Source: Pseudomonadota bacterium (GTDB lineage Bacteria > Pseudomonadota > Gammaproteobacteria > Steroidobacterales > Woeseiaceae). From it: DNA of 64,000 nt. Position numbers and translations under genes: made by a program. Each line of letters opens with the position of its first letter. The stretch's first letter is position 1. The notes beneath the pieces are model-generated. The model was not told the DNA's origin. It saw only the letters and a list, made by a program, of their open reading frames with translations, and did no database searches. The stretch spans positions 124,001-188,000 of the forward strand of contig JAQCGO010000002.1 in NCBI GenBank assembly GCA_027618995.1, read 5' to 3'. Shown in pieces: positions 1 to 9,535 of the stretch.

Positions 1-879
1 CGTGGTCGCTGTATTGGGATACAGCACCATCGTGATATTTTCCGCGAGATTCTTCGATGCGACGGCATCGGCATAGCTGCCCGCATTGAATTCTTCAAGG
101 TCGAATTCGTCCGTGGCTGCTGCGGACCAGAGGCGTAACGTGTTGACGACATCGTTGCCGTAGCCGGGGACCGGGATGTCGTACGGAATCGCGAGCACGT
201 CATGCGTGTCGATCCAGCCGAATCGCATCCTGCCGTCCGCACTCTTGCTGGCGATCGTCCTGCCGCCAAATTTGATAGTCCGCGCAAACTCGAAGCGTTC
301 CACTTCCCAGGGAAATCCCTCGCGTAGCCATGCATCGGGTTCCTCGATCTGATGGCCGTTGTCGAGGCGCTGCCGAAACATGCCGTACTGATAGCGAATG
401 CCGTAGCCGACGACGGGCAGCGATAACGTCGCGCAACTGTCGACGAAGCAGGCGGCCAAACGTCCGAGGCCACCATTGCCGAGGCCGGCATCATGTTCGC
501 GATCATAGAGTTCCTCGAGTTTGATGCCGATGCGCTCCAGTGCCTGGGCGGTTTGCTCCTCGATGCCAAGGCTCAGGAGTGCGTTGCGTAACAGGCGGCC
601 CATGAGGAATTCGAGCGACAAATAGCTCGCGCGCCGATTGTCGTCGCGCTGCATTGCCGTCCGGGTCCGGCCCCAGCGCTCCATCAAGCGGTCGCGCGTG
701 GCATGTACCACGGCCTGGTAAAGATAGGGCAGCTTCGTGCGCACGGTACGACGTCCGAGCATGCGGCCGAAGTAGTGCGTGACGTCCCGCAGAATCGCGT
801 CCGCAGTCATTTCCAGCGGCGTGCCCGGCAGCAACTCGATATCGCCAATGCCATCTATTTCATCTGACTGAGCGGGCAT
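1..879 (-). CDS. glgP: Glycogen/alpha-glucan phosphorylase, N-terminal part (runs off the left edge)
   Basis: Glycogen phosphorylase releases glucose-1-phosphate from alpha-1,4-glucan ends, using PLP, in the cytoplasm. Only the first 293 codons are visible and the frame stays open to base 1. The start is the ATG at 879-877, preceded by a good AGGGAGG ribosome site; an in-frame stop lies directly upstream. Recognisable family segments include SYLSLEFLMGRLL (around residue 85) and DAGLGNGGLGRLAACF (around residue 130), which belong to the conserved N-terminal domain of GT35 phosphorylases. The PLP lysine and the catalytic C-terminal domain lie outside the window. It is the last visible gene of a leftward malQ-glgC-glgB-glgP cluster, 27 bases after glgB, so probably co-transcribed. 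The opposite roles of GlgC/GlgB (synthesis) and GlgP/MalQ (breakdown) in one cluster suggest coordinated glycogen turnover. Confidence 0.93.
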   Translation of the reverse strand, partial: MPAQSDEIDGIGDIELLPGTPLEMTADAILRDVTHYFGRMLGRRTVRTKLPYLYQAVVHATRDRLMERWGRTRTAMQRDDNRRASYLSLEFLMGRLLRNALLSLGIEEQTAQALERIGIKLEELYDREHDAGLGNGGLGRLAACFVDSCATLSLPVVGYGIRYQYGMFRQRLDNGHQIEEPDAWLREGFPWEVERFEFARTIKFGGRTIASKSADGRMRFGWIDTHDVLAIPYDIPVPGYGNDVVNTLRLWSAAATDEFDLEEFNAGSYADAVASKNLAENITMVLYPNTATT

Positions 880-906
880 GCATCATCCTCCCTGAGTGAT
901 CGCTAT

Positions 907-3087
907 TCATGACTTCACAGCAATTATCAATGTCGCGAGCGGCGGTATTGTAATGCACAGGGAGCACGGTTTGTTGTGCCAGGGTTCGGTGCCGGTCTGC
1001 AGGCTCGAATTGCGGATGCCGCTGCCGCCATAGACCTCGGCATCGGTGTTCAGCAACTCGACGTAGGCGCCGGCGGCGGGTACGCCGATGCGGTAATTCT
1101 CTCGCACGATGGGCGTAAAGTTTGAGACGCAGATAACCGCTTGTCCCTGTCGGTCGTAGCGCATCCAGGACAGTACGCTGTTGTCGCGATCGTTCCAGTC
1201 TATCCAGTCGAAGCCCGCACCGTCGAAGTCGTTGCCAAACAGCGCCGGCCGGTTTCGATACAGCTGATTAAGGTCACGGACCAGGCTCTGCACGCCGCGA
1301 TGCAAGGGGTAGTCGAGCAGGTTCCAGTCGAGTGATTGGTCGTGATTCCATTCTTGGTATTGCGCGAGCTCGCCGCCCATAAAGAGCAGTTTCTTGCCCG
1401 GGTGTGCGTACATAGTCGCGAGGTAAGCGCGCAGGTTGGCGAAGCGCTGCCACTCGTCGCCTGGCATTCGGCCCAGCAGCGAACGCTTGCCGTGTACCAC
1501 TTCGTCATGTGACAGCGGTAGTACGAAATTCTCGTTGAAGGCGTACACGATGCCGAAAGTCATCTTGTCGTGATGATGTTTGCGGTGTATCGGGTCCTGG
1601 CCGATGTAGGACAAGGTGTCATTCATCCAGCCCATGTTCCACTTGTAGGTGAAGCCAAGGCCGCCCGTCTCGACCGGGCGCGAGACGCCCGGCCAGGCCG
1701 TCGACTCTTCCGCGAATGACGTGGCGCCGTGCGCGTGCACTTCCTTGTTCAGCCGGCGCAGAAATTCGACCGCCTCGAGGTTTTCATTGCCACCCCGTTC
1801 ATTGGGCAACCATTCGCCGGCCTCGCGCGAGTAGTCGAGATACAACATCGAGGCGACGGCGTCGACGCGAATCGCATCGATATGAAATTCATCGATCCAG
1901 TACAGCGCGTTGCCGATCAGGTAATTGACGACTTCGCGTCGGCCGAAATTGAAGATCAGCGTGCCCCAGTCTGCGTGCTCACCTTTGCGCGGATCCTCGT
2001 GTTCATACAATGCGGTGCCGTCGAAGCGTCGCAGGCCATGTTCGTCCTTTGGAAAGTGTGCCGGTACCCAGTCAATGATCACGCCGATCCCGGCGGCATG
2101 GCAGCGATCCACGAGGTAGCGAAAATCATCCGGCTCGCCGAAGCGTTGCGTCGGGGCAAACATGCCGATCGGCTGATAGCCCCATGAACCATCGAACGGA
2201 TGCTCCGTGACGGGCAGCAATTCGATATGCGTGAAGCCCATGTCCCGCACGTAATCGACGAGCTCCGCGGCAAGCTGCCGGTAGCCGAGGTATTGATTGC
2301 CGTCGTGGCGGCGCCAGGATCCAAGGTGTACCTCGTAGATACTGACCGGCGTGTCGAGATCGGGTGACGCGCTGTGCCTGCCGAGCCAGGTCGCATCCTG
2401 CCACTGGTACTCGCTCTCGTAGACGATCGATGCGTTACCCGGCGGCGCTTCGTGGAAGCTGCCGTAAGGGTCAGTCTTCAATGGCAGCAAGCGGCCCTGT
2501 TGATCCAGCATCTCGAACTTGTAGCGTGCGCCCGCGTCGACGCCCGGCAGGAATATCTCCCAGATACCGTTGGCCGGGTGCAGTCGCATGCTGTGGCAGC
2601 GACCGTCCCAGTCATTGAAGTCGCCAACCACGCTGGCGCGCGATGCGTTGGGTGCCCACACGGCGAAGCGGGTGCCTGTGACTCCGCCCATGGTCAATAC
2701 CCTGGCGCCGAGCTTGTTGTAGATGCGCAGATCGGACCCTTCACCGAGCAGATAGAGGTCCAGATCACCCAGCGATGAAGCAAAGCGATACGGGTCTTCG
2801 AGGTCGAGAGTAGCGCCGCCGGAAAACGACAGCCGGAGCCGGTAATGACGTAAGCGTGACGGCAATTCGCCTGTAAACAGTCCGTCGCGATGCAGCCTGT
2901 CCAGGGGCGCCACGACAACACCATTACGATCGATCAGGTCGACTCTTTTCGCCTGCGGCTGAAAGGTGCGCACCATACGCCGGGCACCGTCGGGATGGAC
3001 GCCGAGCAGTGCAAACGGGTCGCGACAGGTCCCGCGAACCAGGGATTCGATGGCAGCTTCGACGGCTGACGGGTCACTTGCATGCAT
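907..3087 (-). CDS. glgB: 1,4-alpha-glucan branching enzyme
   Basis: GlgB (GH13) cuts alpha-1,4-glucan chains and rejoins them as alpha-1,6 branches during glycogen synthesis. The 726-residue product matches the usual long GlgB form. It has an N-terminal extension, a CBM48 domain (FAVWAPNASRASVVGDFND, about residues 140-160) and the GH13 barrel. Visible barrel motifs are DGSWGYQPIGMFAPTQRFG, the nucleophile region DAIRVDAVASMLYLDYS (about residue 400), the acid/base glutamate in FAEESTAWPG (about 455) and LPLSHDEVVHGK. The ATG at 3087 gives the family's expected N-terminus. It lies 20 bases after glgC and 27 before glgP, as expected in one operon. No glycogen synthase gene (glgA) is present in the window. 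Confidence 0.97.
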   Translation of the reverse strand: MHASDPSAVEAAIESLVRGTCRDPFALLGVHPDGARRMVRTFQPQAKRVDLIDRNGVVVAPLDRLHRDGLFTGELPSRLRHYRLRLSFSGGATLDLEDPYRFASSLGDLDLYLLGEGSDLRIYNKLGARVLTMGGVTGTRFAVWAPNASRASVVGDFNDWDGRCHSMRLHPANGIWEIFLPGVDAGARYKFEMLDQQGRLLPLKTDPYGSFHEAPPGNASIVYESEYQWQDATWLGRHSASPDLDTPVSIYEVHLGSWRRHDGNQYLGYRQLAAELVDYVRDMGFTHIELLPVTEHPFDGSWGYQPIGMFAPTQRFGEPDDFRYLVDRCHAAGIGVIIDWVPAHFPKDEHGLRRFDGTALYEHEDPRKGEHADWGTLIFNFGRREVVNYLIGNALYWIDEFHIDAIRVDAVASMLYLDYSREAGEWLPNERGGNENLEAVEFLRRLNKEVHAHGATSFAEESTAWPGVSRPVETGGLGFTYKWNMGWMNDTLSYIGQDPIHRKHHHDKMTFGIVYAFNENFVLPLSHDEVVHGKRSLLGRMPGDEWQRFANLRAYLATMYAHPGKKLLFMGGELAQYQEWNHDQSLDWNLLDYPLHRGVQSLVRDLNQLYRNRPALFGNDFDGAGFDWIDWNDRDNSVLSWMRYDRQGQAVICVSNFTPIVRENYRIGVPAAGAYVELLNTDAEVYGGSGIRNSSLQTGTEPWHNKPCSLCITIPPLATLIIAVKS

Positions 3088-3107
3088 CGTCGGACTTATG
3101 CAGTTGC

Positions 3108-4397
3108 CTAGCGGGTGAAATGCAGTTGCTGACCCAGCATGTCGGGGGTGACCAGGGTCAGGCCTGTGTCGGTTACGCGAAAACCGCGTTGCCGGTCATC
3201 GTCGGCGTTCTCGCCGATCACTGTACCGTCGGCGATATTCGCACCGCGATCGATGATGGCGCGATGAATGCGACAATTCTGGCCGATCTTGACGTCCGGT
3301 AGCACGACCGACTCGCTCACACTGCTCCAGGAGTTGACGACGGCGCGTGTAAATAACAGCGATCGGCGGATCGTTGATCCGGAAATAATGCAGCCGCCGG
3401 ACACCATCGATTGAATTGCCTGGCCGCGCCGGTCGTCGGAATCGAAGACGAATTTTGCCGGCGGCGTCTGTGCCTGGTAAGTGAAGATCGGCCAGTCCTG
3501 ATCGTACAAATTGAGTTGCGGCGTGATGGCGATCATCTCCATGTTGGCTTCCCAGAAGGCCTGCAACGTACCCACGTCACGCCAGTACGCCTGGTCATTG
3601 GTTTTCGGATCGCGAAAGGCAAACGCGTAAACCTGGTAGCGGTCGATAATCGATGGGATCACGTCGCGGCCGAAGTCATGCTTGGTGCCGGGTGTGTCCG
3701 CATTCTTGATCAGTTGTTCGTACAGGAATTCCGTGTTGAATATGTAGTTGCCCATCGAGGCCAGGCAGTAGCCGGGCCTGCCGGGAATCGGATTGGGCAT
3801 GGCAGGCTTTTCGTCGAAACCAATAATGCGGCCGCTTTCGTCGACCGTCATAACGCCAAACTGGCCTGCGGCTTCGGCGAGCGGCACTTCGATGCAGCAA
3901 ATGGTCATATCGGCTTTGGTCTCGGCGTGTGCCGCCAGGAACGGGCCGTAGTCCATCTTGTAGATACTGTCGCCGGACAGGATCAGAACGTACTTCGAGT
4001 CGTGGTCACGAACGATGTCGAGGTTTTGATAAATCGCATCGGCAGTACCCCGATACCACTCACCACCGATGCGCTGCGAAGCGGGCAGGATTTCGACGAA
4101 TTCGCGACCGCCTGCGCCGGCCTGGAACCACGACCAGCCCTGTACCAGGTGGCGAATCAACGAATGCGCCTTGTACTGCGTGAGCACGCCGATGCGACGG
4201 ATGCCGGAGTTGATGCAGTTCGACAGGGGAAAATCGATGATCCGGTACTTGCCGCCGAAGTAGAGGGCGGGCTTGGCGCGCCACGCGGTCAGTTCGTACA
4301 AGCGTGAACCCTGTCCGCCGGCCAGAATCATGGCCACGGTCTGGCGCGTGAGCCGGCTTACAAAGCGAGGATCTTCAGAATGTCTGAGATCGGCCAT
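3108..4397 (-). CDS. glgC: Glucose-1-phosphate adenylyltransferase (ADP-glucose pyrophosphorylase)
   Basis: GlgC makes ADP-glucose from glucose-1-phosphate and ATP, the committed and allosterically controlled step of bacterial glycogen synthesis. The 429-residue length matches the enterobacterial enzyme (431). The nucleotidyltransferase signature [18 protein letters not shown] lies near residue 28, followed by the [15 protein letters not shown] segment. A C-terminal left-handed beta-helix half is suggested by the hexapeptide-like region [19 protein letters not shown]. Substrate-site elements such as GTADAIYQN are present. It is transcribed leftward between malQ and glgB; the 66-base gap up to the restored malQ end makes co-transcription with malQ plausible. 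Confidence 0.97.
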   Translation of the reverse strand: MADLRHSEDPRFVSRLTRQTVAMILAGGQGSRLYELTAWRAKPALYFGGKYRIIDFPLSNCINSGIRRIGVLTQYKAHSLIRHLVQGWSWFQAGAGGREFVEILPASQRIGGEWYRGTADAIYQNLDIVRDHDSKYVLILSGDSIYKMDYGPFLAAHAETKADMTICCIEVPLAEAAGQFGVMTVDESGRIIGFDEKPAMPNPIPGRPGYCLASMGNYIFNTEFLYEQLIKNADTPGTKHDFGRDVIPSIIDRYQVYAFAFRDPKTNDQAYWRDVGTLQAFWEANMEMIAITPQLNLYDQDWPIFTYQAQTPPAKFVFDSDDRRGQAIQSMVSGGCIISGSTIRRSLLFTRAVVNSWSSVSESVVLPDVKIGQNCRIHRAIIDRGANIADGTVIGENADDDRQRGFRVTDTGLTLVTPDMLGQQLHFTR

Positions 4398-4553
4398 TTG
4401 GTGAACTTCCAGGTACCGTAATCGTCTGAGCCAGTGTGCCAGACTTGCCGGACTTTTTGGGCGTCAATTCGCGCCGGCTGCTCGTCCCGATTCTTTGATC
4501 ATGTGCGCGACCTGCGCGCAAATACCAGTGCTGATCTGGCCGTCCTCAACCCG

Positions 4554-6077
4554 CTAGCGCCAGTTGCCACCCGGCTTGCCGGGTGTGTTGATTCTGGCTT
4601 CCGAACCGAGTCCCAGATAATCCTGCAATGGCGCAATCGCCAGGTTGGAATGGCTCGAGAATGCCAGCCGCACCATGTCGGTATGAATCGTCGCGGCGCT
4701 GCCGCCGGTCAACGCAATGGCTGCTGCCTGTGTGCGACTTATCTCCTCGGCAGACCGCAGGTCCCCAGGGCTGCCCTGGAACCAACCGATCGTCGTGTCG
4801 TTATCGTGCGTGCCCGTATAGCAGACACTGTTTGCGGCAATTTTCTCAAAGTCGAAATCGGCATCGGCCACATCAAACTGCAGTACCACCATGCCCGGTA
4901 TCTGGTGGCGATCACGCAGGCCCTCGACCTCCGGTGTTATGACGCCGAGGTCTTCGGCGACGATCGGTAGTTTGCCCAGCGCTTTTTTCATGGCATCGAA
5001 AATCGCGTCGCCGGGACCGGGTTCCCAGCTGCCCAGACGAGCCGTCGTCGAACTCGCCGACACCGACCAGTACGACTCGAAACCGCGAAAATGATCGATG
5101 CGTACGATGTCGGTGAGCTTCGATGCCGCGCGCAAACGCTCGATCCACCAGCCGAATCCTTCCGCGGCATGTGTATCCCATGCATACAGCGGATTACCCC
5201 AGAGCTGGCCATTGTCGCTGAAATAGTCCGGTGGCACACCGGCAACCCGATCCGGCCGGCCGTTGGCATCGATGCTCAGGATGTGCGGATTCGCCCAGGC
5301 ATCCGCACTGTCGAGTGCAATGTAGATCGGTACGTCGCCAAACAGGCGGACACCCTTGCTGTTTGCGTAGGCGTGCAGCTGTTGCCATTGCTGATGAAAC
5401 AGAAACTGCAGGACCTTGATTATTTCAATCTCGTCGGCGGCTGACACGTCGAGCGCGCGTATTGCGATCGCCTCGCGGTGCATGTATTCGGATGGCCACT
5501 CGGGCCACGGCTGCTCGCCATGTTGCGTTTTGAGGATGCGATACAACGCATAGTCATGCGGCCAGCGTTGCTCATGTTGTGTGACGAAATCGGCGTACGC
5601 GGCCCGCAGGTCCGTACCGGCGTTTTGCAGAAAGCGGTGAGCTGCCAGGCGCAGGATGCGCATTTTTGTCGGTATCAGCGTTGCGTAATCAACATGATCG
5701 CGCGGTAGCTTGAGGAGTTGCGCTGCTTCATCGGCGGCAATGAACTGTTTTTCGATGAGGTCGGCGATATCAATCAGCATTTCGTTGCCGGCAAAAGTCG
5801 ACAATGCCTGATAGGGCGAGTCTCCGTATGCCGTCGGACCGGTAGGCAGGAACTGCCATACCTTCAATCGCATCGCATTCATGACGTCGACAAAATCTCG
5901 TGCATGTTGACCGATTTCGCCAATGCCATACGGTCCGGGCAATGATGCAATGTGCGGGCATACGCCGGCTTCTCTGCCGCGCGATAGAATCTGCGTGCCG
6001 CTGAAAGTTGGGTTATGCAGTTTGTTGTCTCGTCGCTTGCCGGTGCAGGACTCGCAGTAGTACCCTCTGGCGCTCAT
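4554..6077 (-). CDS. malQ: 4-alpha-glucanotransferase (amylomaltase), with a premature TAG near the C-terminus
   Basis: MalQ (GH77) transfers glucan chains between maltodextrins. Family segments include HIASLPGPYGIGEIG, GDSPYQALSTFAGN, RLFGDVPIYIALDSADAW, IVRIDHFRGFESYW and YTGTHDNDTTIGW. The frame stops at TAG (4556-4554) just after GGNWR, where almost all MalQ proteins read GGNWRWR. The same frame then continues for 29 codons (RVEDGQISTGICAQ and on) to TGA at 4466-4464. So a conserved Trp codon TGG appears changed to TAG, removing about 30 residues. The start is uncertain. The ATG at 6077 (507 residues to the TAG) interlocks with the divergent phosphatase ATG at 6076. Homology begins about 30 residues later, near 5996, where no ATG, GTG or TTG exists. 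The enzyme might still work, since only the tail is lost. Confidence 0.88.
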   Translation of the reverse strand: MSARGYYCESCTGKRRDNKLHNPTFSGTQILSRGREAGVCPHIASLPGPYGIGEIGQHARDFVDVMNAMRLKVWQFLPTGPTAYGDSPYQALSTFAGNEMLIDIADLIEKQFIAADEAAQLLKLPRDHVDYATLIPTKMRILRLAAHRFLQNAGTDLRAAYADFVTQHEQRWPHDYALYRILKTQHGEQPWPEWPSEYMHREAIAIRALDVSAADEIEIIKVLQFLFHQQWQQLHAYANSKGVRLFGDVPIYIALDSADAWANPHILSIDANGRPDRVAGVPPDYFSDNGQLWGNPLYAWDTHAAEGFGWWIERLRAASKLTDIVRIDHFRGFESYWSVSASSTTARLGSWEPGPGDAIFDAMKKALGKLPIVAEDLGVITPEVEGLRDRHQIPGMVVLQFDVADADFDFEKIAANSVCYTGTHDNDTTIGWFQGSPGDLRSAEEISRTQAAAIALTGGSAATIHTDMVRLAFSSHSNLAIAPLQDYLGLGSEARINTPGKPGGNWR

Positions 6078-6570
6078 GAAAACAACCACTCCTGCAGAAC
6101 AAGTGAAGCACCGCGTGCTATTCGTCTGCATGGGTAATATCTGTCGTTCGCCGACGGCAGAGGGTGTTTTCCGTTACTTTGTGAACGAAGCGGGCCTTAC
6201 GGATCAAATCGAGATCGATTCGGCCGGCACGCACGCGTACCACAACAATGAGCCAGCGGATCGGCGGGCAACTGCTGCTGCGGAGCGGCGTGGCTACTCC
6301 CTGGAGAATATTCGTGCACGACGCGTGCAGGACGAGGACTTCGAACGCTTCGATTACATCATCACCATGGATCGTGACAATCGCGCGATGCTGATCGAAC
6401 AGGCGGATGAGCGCCACCATCCCAAGATTCGCCTGTTTCTCGAATTCTCGGCAGGTGCGGAAGAGGAAGTACCGGATCCGTACTACGGCGGGGCGGCCGG
6501 ATTCGAACGCGTGCTCGATCTTGTGGAAAAAGCGTCCCGAGGCTTGCTCGAGACGCTAATCAAGTCCTAG
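6076..6570 (+). CDS. Low-molecular-weight protein tyrosine phosphatase
   Basis: A cytoplasmic phosphatase of the LMW-PTP/ArsC-like fold, which dephosphorylates phosphotyrosine proteins. The 164-residue protein has the P-loop CMGNICRSPTAEG near its N-terminus (the CX5R catalytic motif with Cys about residue 17), and the general-acid aspartate motif DPYYGG near residue 137. Length and architecture match stand-alone bacterial LMW-PTPs. No tyrosine kinase or exopolysaccharide genes sit nearby, so a capsule role (Wzb-like) is not supported. It is divergent from malQ with interlocked start codons, and its stop lies only 3 bases from the end of the convergent RNase E gene. Confidence 0.93.
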   Translation: MKTTTPAEQVKHRVLFVCMGNICRSPTAEGVFRYFVNEAGLTDQIEIDSAGTHAYHNNEPADRRATAAAERRGYSLENIRARRVQDEDFERFDYIITMDRDNRAMLIEQADERHHPKIRLFLEFSAGAEEEVPDPYYGGAAGFERVLDLVEKASRGLLETLIKS

Positions 6571-6573
6571 TCG

Positions 6574-9135
6574 CTATCCCTGCTCATTATCCCAGGGCAG
6601 CAATCGACCTTCAGGCTTCGGCGCTGGCGGTGCCTCGGGCTTCGGTGCCACCGTTACTTCAGGCTTCGGTGCAGGCGGTGCCTCAGGCTTCGGTGCCGCC
6701 GAAACTTCGGGTTTGGGTGCTGGTGCCGGCCGGCTTTCAGCTAAACCATTACCTGAACTATCAGATTCAATACTTTGTTTCATAACAGGTTTTTCAAACG
6801 AAAATGCAGGTGACTGCAGATTCGGATGGGTCTCCGCCAGATCCGTCGCCAGCTTGCTCGTGGTCGCTGCCGCAGTGGCCTCTTCAGCAGGCTTATCAGC
6901 TTTTGGCTTGCGTCGTGGGCGAGGCGGCCTCTTGGCTCCTGCATCCGTTGCTGTCTCGGCAGTGGCCGCCGTTTTTTCCGTCGGCTGCGCTGGTGGATTC
7001 TCGGTAGCCGCTTCCCTGGCCATCTGCTGTCGTGCGAATTGCGCCTGAGCGTCCTGTTCCGAGAGGTCCTGCGCGCCTGAATTTTCTACCGGCGGGCGAT
7101 CTGCCGCGCTGCCACGACGACGACGGCGGCCACCGCGGCTGCGCCTGCTGCGCGTGGGCTTCTTCGTCCAGGCATCCTGCGCATCGTCGCTGCCGCCTGC
7201 TGCTGCGTCTTGTGATTGCGGCTTTTGTTGCTGCGGCTTTTGTAGTTGCGGCTGATTGTTGCCGGGATCGGACTTCGGTTGATTTTGATCGTGTGCTGCC
7301 GCCTTCTTGACCGGCTTGCCGGATTTCTTGCGTTTCTCTTTGCGCTCTTCGTCCGGGCGCCGATTGTCCGATCGGCTGCGACCTTTTGCTGAAGTGCGTC
7401 CACGTCCGCCGCGATCTTCGCGACTATCACGTCGGCTGCTGGGCGTAGTCTTCTTCACTGTGCTGCTACGCGCGAACAGCGAGCCAAGCCATGCCAACAA
7501 ACTCGTGCCTTCCGGCTTCGGTTTCGGCGCTTGCGTCGAGGGTTTCAGCACCGCAATTGCCGCTGGTTCGATCGCTTTGCGCGCGAGGATCGCCTGCGGA
7601 GATTCCGGTTCGGTGTCGGGATTCTTCAACACGTAACTGACGCCGCTGTTCTCGGGCATGTCCATTTGATCGTCGCGGATGCGACGCACATCGAAATGCG
7701 GCGTTTCCAGCAGGGGATTCGCAACCAGAACAACCTCGACTTCATTGCGCTTTTCGAGACTCTGTACCCAGTCACGCTTCTCATTCAGCAGATAAGTCGC
7801 GACTTCGGCAGGTAATTGCGCGATTACCTTGGCGGTGCGCTCCTTGCGCGCTTCTTCACCGATGATGCGCAGGATCGCCAATGCCAGCGACTCAACGCTG
7901 CGAATCGTGCCAATGCCGGAGCAGCGCGGGCAGGTGAGGTAGCTGGACTCGTCCAAAGAGGGCCGCAGCCGCTGGCGCGACATCTCGAGCAGGCCAAAGC
8001 GGGAAATCTTGCCGATTTGCACACGGGCGCGGTCTTCATGCACCGCGTCGCGCAAACGGTCCTCCACGTCACGCTGGTGTTTTTGCGGTCCCATATCGAT
8101 GAAGTCGATGACAATCAGGCCACCAAGGTCCCGGATGCGCAATTGCCGCCCGATTTCGTCGGCCGCCTCCAGGTTGGTATTCAGTGCCGTGGCCTCGATA
8201 TCACCGCCTTTGGTAGAGCGCGCCGAGTTGATGTCGATTGAGACCAGTGCCTCGGTGTGGTCGATGACGATGCTGCCGCCGGAGGGCAGGTCGACCTTGT
8301 GCGCAAATGCCGACTCGATCTGCGTTTCGACCTGGTAGCGCGTGAACAGCGGCACCGGATCGTCGTAATACTTGATCCTTTTTAGGCTCTGCGGCATCAC
8401 CTGCGAGACGAACTCGATCGCCTCCTTATAAGTGGGCTCGTCGTCAATCAGGATTTCGCCCACGTCGCTGGTTACGTAGTCACGCAGTGCACGGATTACG
8501 GAATTGCTTTCGCGGTAGATCAGGAACGGTGACTTGCGCTCCAGGACGACGTTAAGAATCGCGGTCCAGACGGTGAGCAGATTCTGCAGGTCCCAGGCGA
8601 TCTCCTCGGGGCTGCGGTCGATGCCGGCAGTGCGCAGGATTACGCTCATATCCTTTGGAATTTCGACGCCATCGAGAGACGCCCGTGCTAGGTCGCGGTC
8701 CTCGCCAATGATGCGTCTCGAGACGCCGCCGGATTGCGATTTGTTGGGCTTGAGGACGACGAAGCGTCCTGCAAGGCTGACAAACGTGGTTAGCGCAGCG
8801 CCTTTATTACCGCGTTCTTCCTTGTCGACCTGCACAACAATGTCCTGGCCTTCTTTGAGGACATCACGAATATTGAACTTGCCGGAGTCGACGGGCCTGA
8901 TGAAGTACTCGGGGGAAATCTCCTTGAGCGGGAGAAATCCGTGGCGCTCCGCGCCGTAATCTACAAACGCGGCTTCGAGGCTCGGCTCGAGTCGCGTAAT
9001 TTTGCCTTTGTAGATATTTGCTTTCTTGCGTTCGCCTGTCGGTAATTCAATATTTAGGTCATAGAGACGTTGGCCATCGACCATCGCCATACGCAACTCT
9101 TCTTCCTGAGTTGCATTGATTAACATTCTTTTCAT
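6574..9135 (-). CDS. rne: Ribonuclease E
   Basis: RNase E is the membrane-associated endoribonuclease that organises the RNA degradosome and processes mRNA, rRNA and tRNA. The N-terminal half has the S1 domain (YKGKITRLEPSLEAAFVDYG), the 5'-sensor region, the DNase I-like catalytic core with Mg-binding aspartates (LVSIDINSARST, GLIVIDFIDMG) and the Zn-link CPRCSGIG near residue 400. The C-terminal half is the expected disordered scaffold. SLLAWLGSLFARS is a short amphipathic candidate for the membrane-targeting helix. Arg-rich stretches (RRSRGGRRRRRGS) are likely RNA-binding, and the end carries repeated APKPE units. Length is 853 residues, shorter than E. coli (1061) but within the gammaproteobacterial range. 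The 400-base non-coding stretch upstream is consistent with an autoregulatory 5' leader. Confidence 0.97.
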   Translation of the reverse strand: MKRMLINATQEEELRMAMVDGQRLYDLNIELPTGERKKANIYKGKITRLEPSLEAAFVDYGAERHGFLPLKEISPEYFIRPVDSGKFNIRDVLKEGQDIVVQVDKEERGNKGAALTTFVSLAGRFVVLKPNKSQSGGVSRRIIGEDRDLARASLDGVEIPKDMSVILRTAGIDRSPEEIAWDLQNLLTVWTAILNVVLERKSPFLIYRESNSVIRALRDYVTSDVGEILIDDEPTYKEAIEFVSQVMPQSLKRIKYYDDPVPLFTRYQVETQIESAFAHKVDLPSGGSIVIDHTEALVSIDINSARSTKGGDIEATALNTNLEAADEIGRQLRIRDLGGLIVIDFIDMGPQKHQRDVEDRLRDAVHEDRARVQIGKISRFGLLEMSRQRLRPSLDESSYLTCPRCSGIGTIRSVESLALAILRIIGEEARKERTAKVIAQLPAEVATYLLNEKRDWVQSLEKRNEVEVVLVANPLLETPHFDVRRIRDDQMDMPENSGVSYVLKNPDTEPESPQAILARKAIEPAAIAVLKPSTQAPKPKPEGTSLLAWLGSLFARSSTVKKTTPSSRRDSREDRGGRGRTSAKGRSRSDNRRPDEERKEKRKKSGKPVKKAAAHDQNQPKSDPGNNQPQLQKPQQQKPQSQDAAAGGSDDAQDAWTKKPTRSRRSRGGRRRRRGSAADRPPVENSGAQDLSEQDAQAQFARQQMAREAATENPPAQPTEKTAATAETATDAGAKRPPRPRRKPKADKPAEEATAAATTSKLATDLAETHPNLQSPAFSFEKPVMKQSIESDSSGNGLAESRPAPAPKPEVSAAPKPEAPPAPKPEVTVAPKPEAPPAPKPEGRLLPWDNEQG

Positions 9136-9535
9136 GGTGCCCTACTTGATAAGTGAGAGAGGGCAGTGAATCGGAACGAAGTGCCAGAGGGCGTACGCAG
9201 GGGAGTTCGTGCAACAGGAACAGGCGCTGCAAAGCGCCATCTGTGCGGTCGAGATACTTGTGGTGGTATTGATTCCCTTGAATCAGAAACCATAAAAAAT
9301 TCAGCATGTATTCCCTGCGGTTTGGCCGCTTTGGCGCTCGTAGAATTCCGAGCTCGCTGCCATCCGGGTTGGCTTCGCATCGCGGAGCCAAAGATAAATC
9401 TCTAATTAGTGTCTAATAACGACGCGACAGGTCCAGAAATGACTGCCGCGAAGGCTTTGTGGGCGCCGGATCCGTAGACCTAGGCTCACAGCGCGGTAAT
9501 ATAACACACACCTCGAATCCATCAAGCTATTGATC
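9136..9535. other. Intergenic region between divergent rne and rluC; probable rne 5' leader
   Basis: This 400-base gap separates the two divergent start codons. RNase E genes in gammaproteobacteria typically have a long 5' untranslated leader that RNase E itself cleaves for autoregulation, and the rne-rluC divergent arrangement is conserved. I see no convincing coding sequence here; the short frames that cross it are not conserved-looking. An AT-rich stretch near 9497-9504 (GTAATATAAC) could be part of an rluC promoter, but I cannot assign -35/-10 elements securely. Leader stem-loops would need RNA folding to define. Confidence 0.5.

Noticed and set aside
3411-4307. A 298-codon plus-strand open frame
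   Set aside because: It is antisense to glgC and has composition typical of shadow frames (many His, Arg, Val and Gln, no motif).
6600-6725. Tandem repeats in the end of rne as a mobile or regulatory repeat
   Set aside because: They encode the degenerate APKPE-type repeats of the disordered RNase E tail, which are common in this family and not sequence-perfect.
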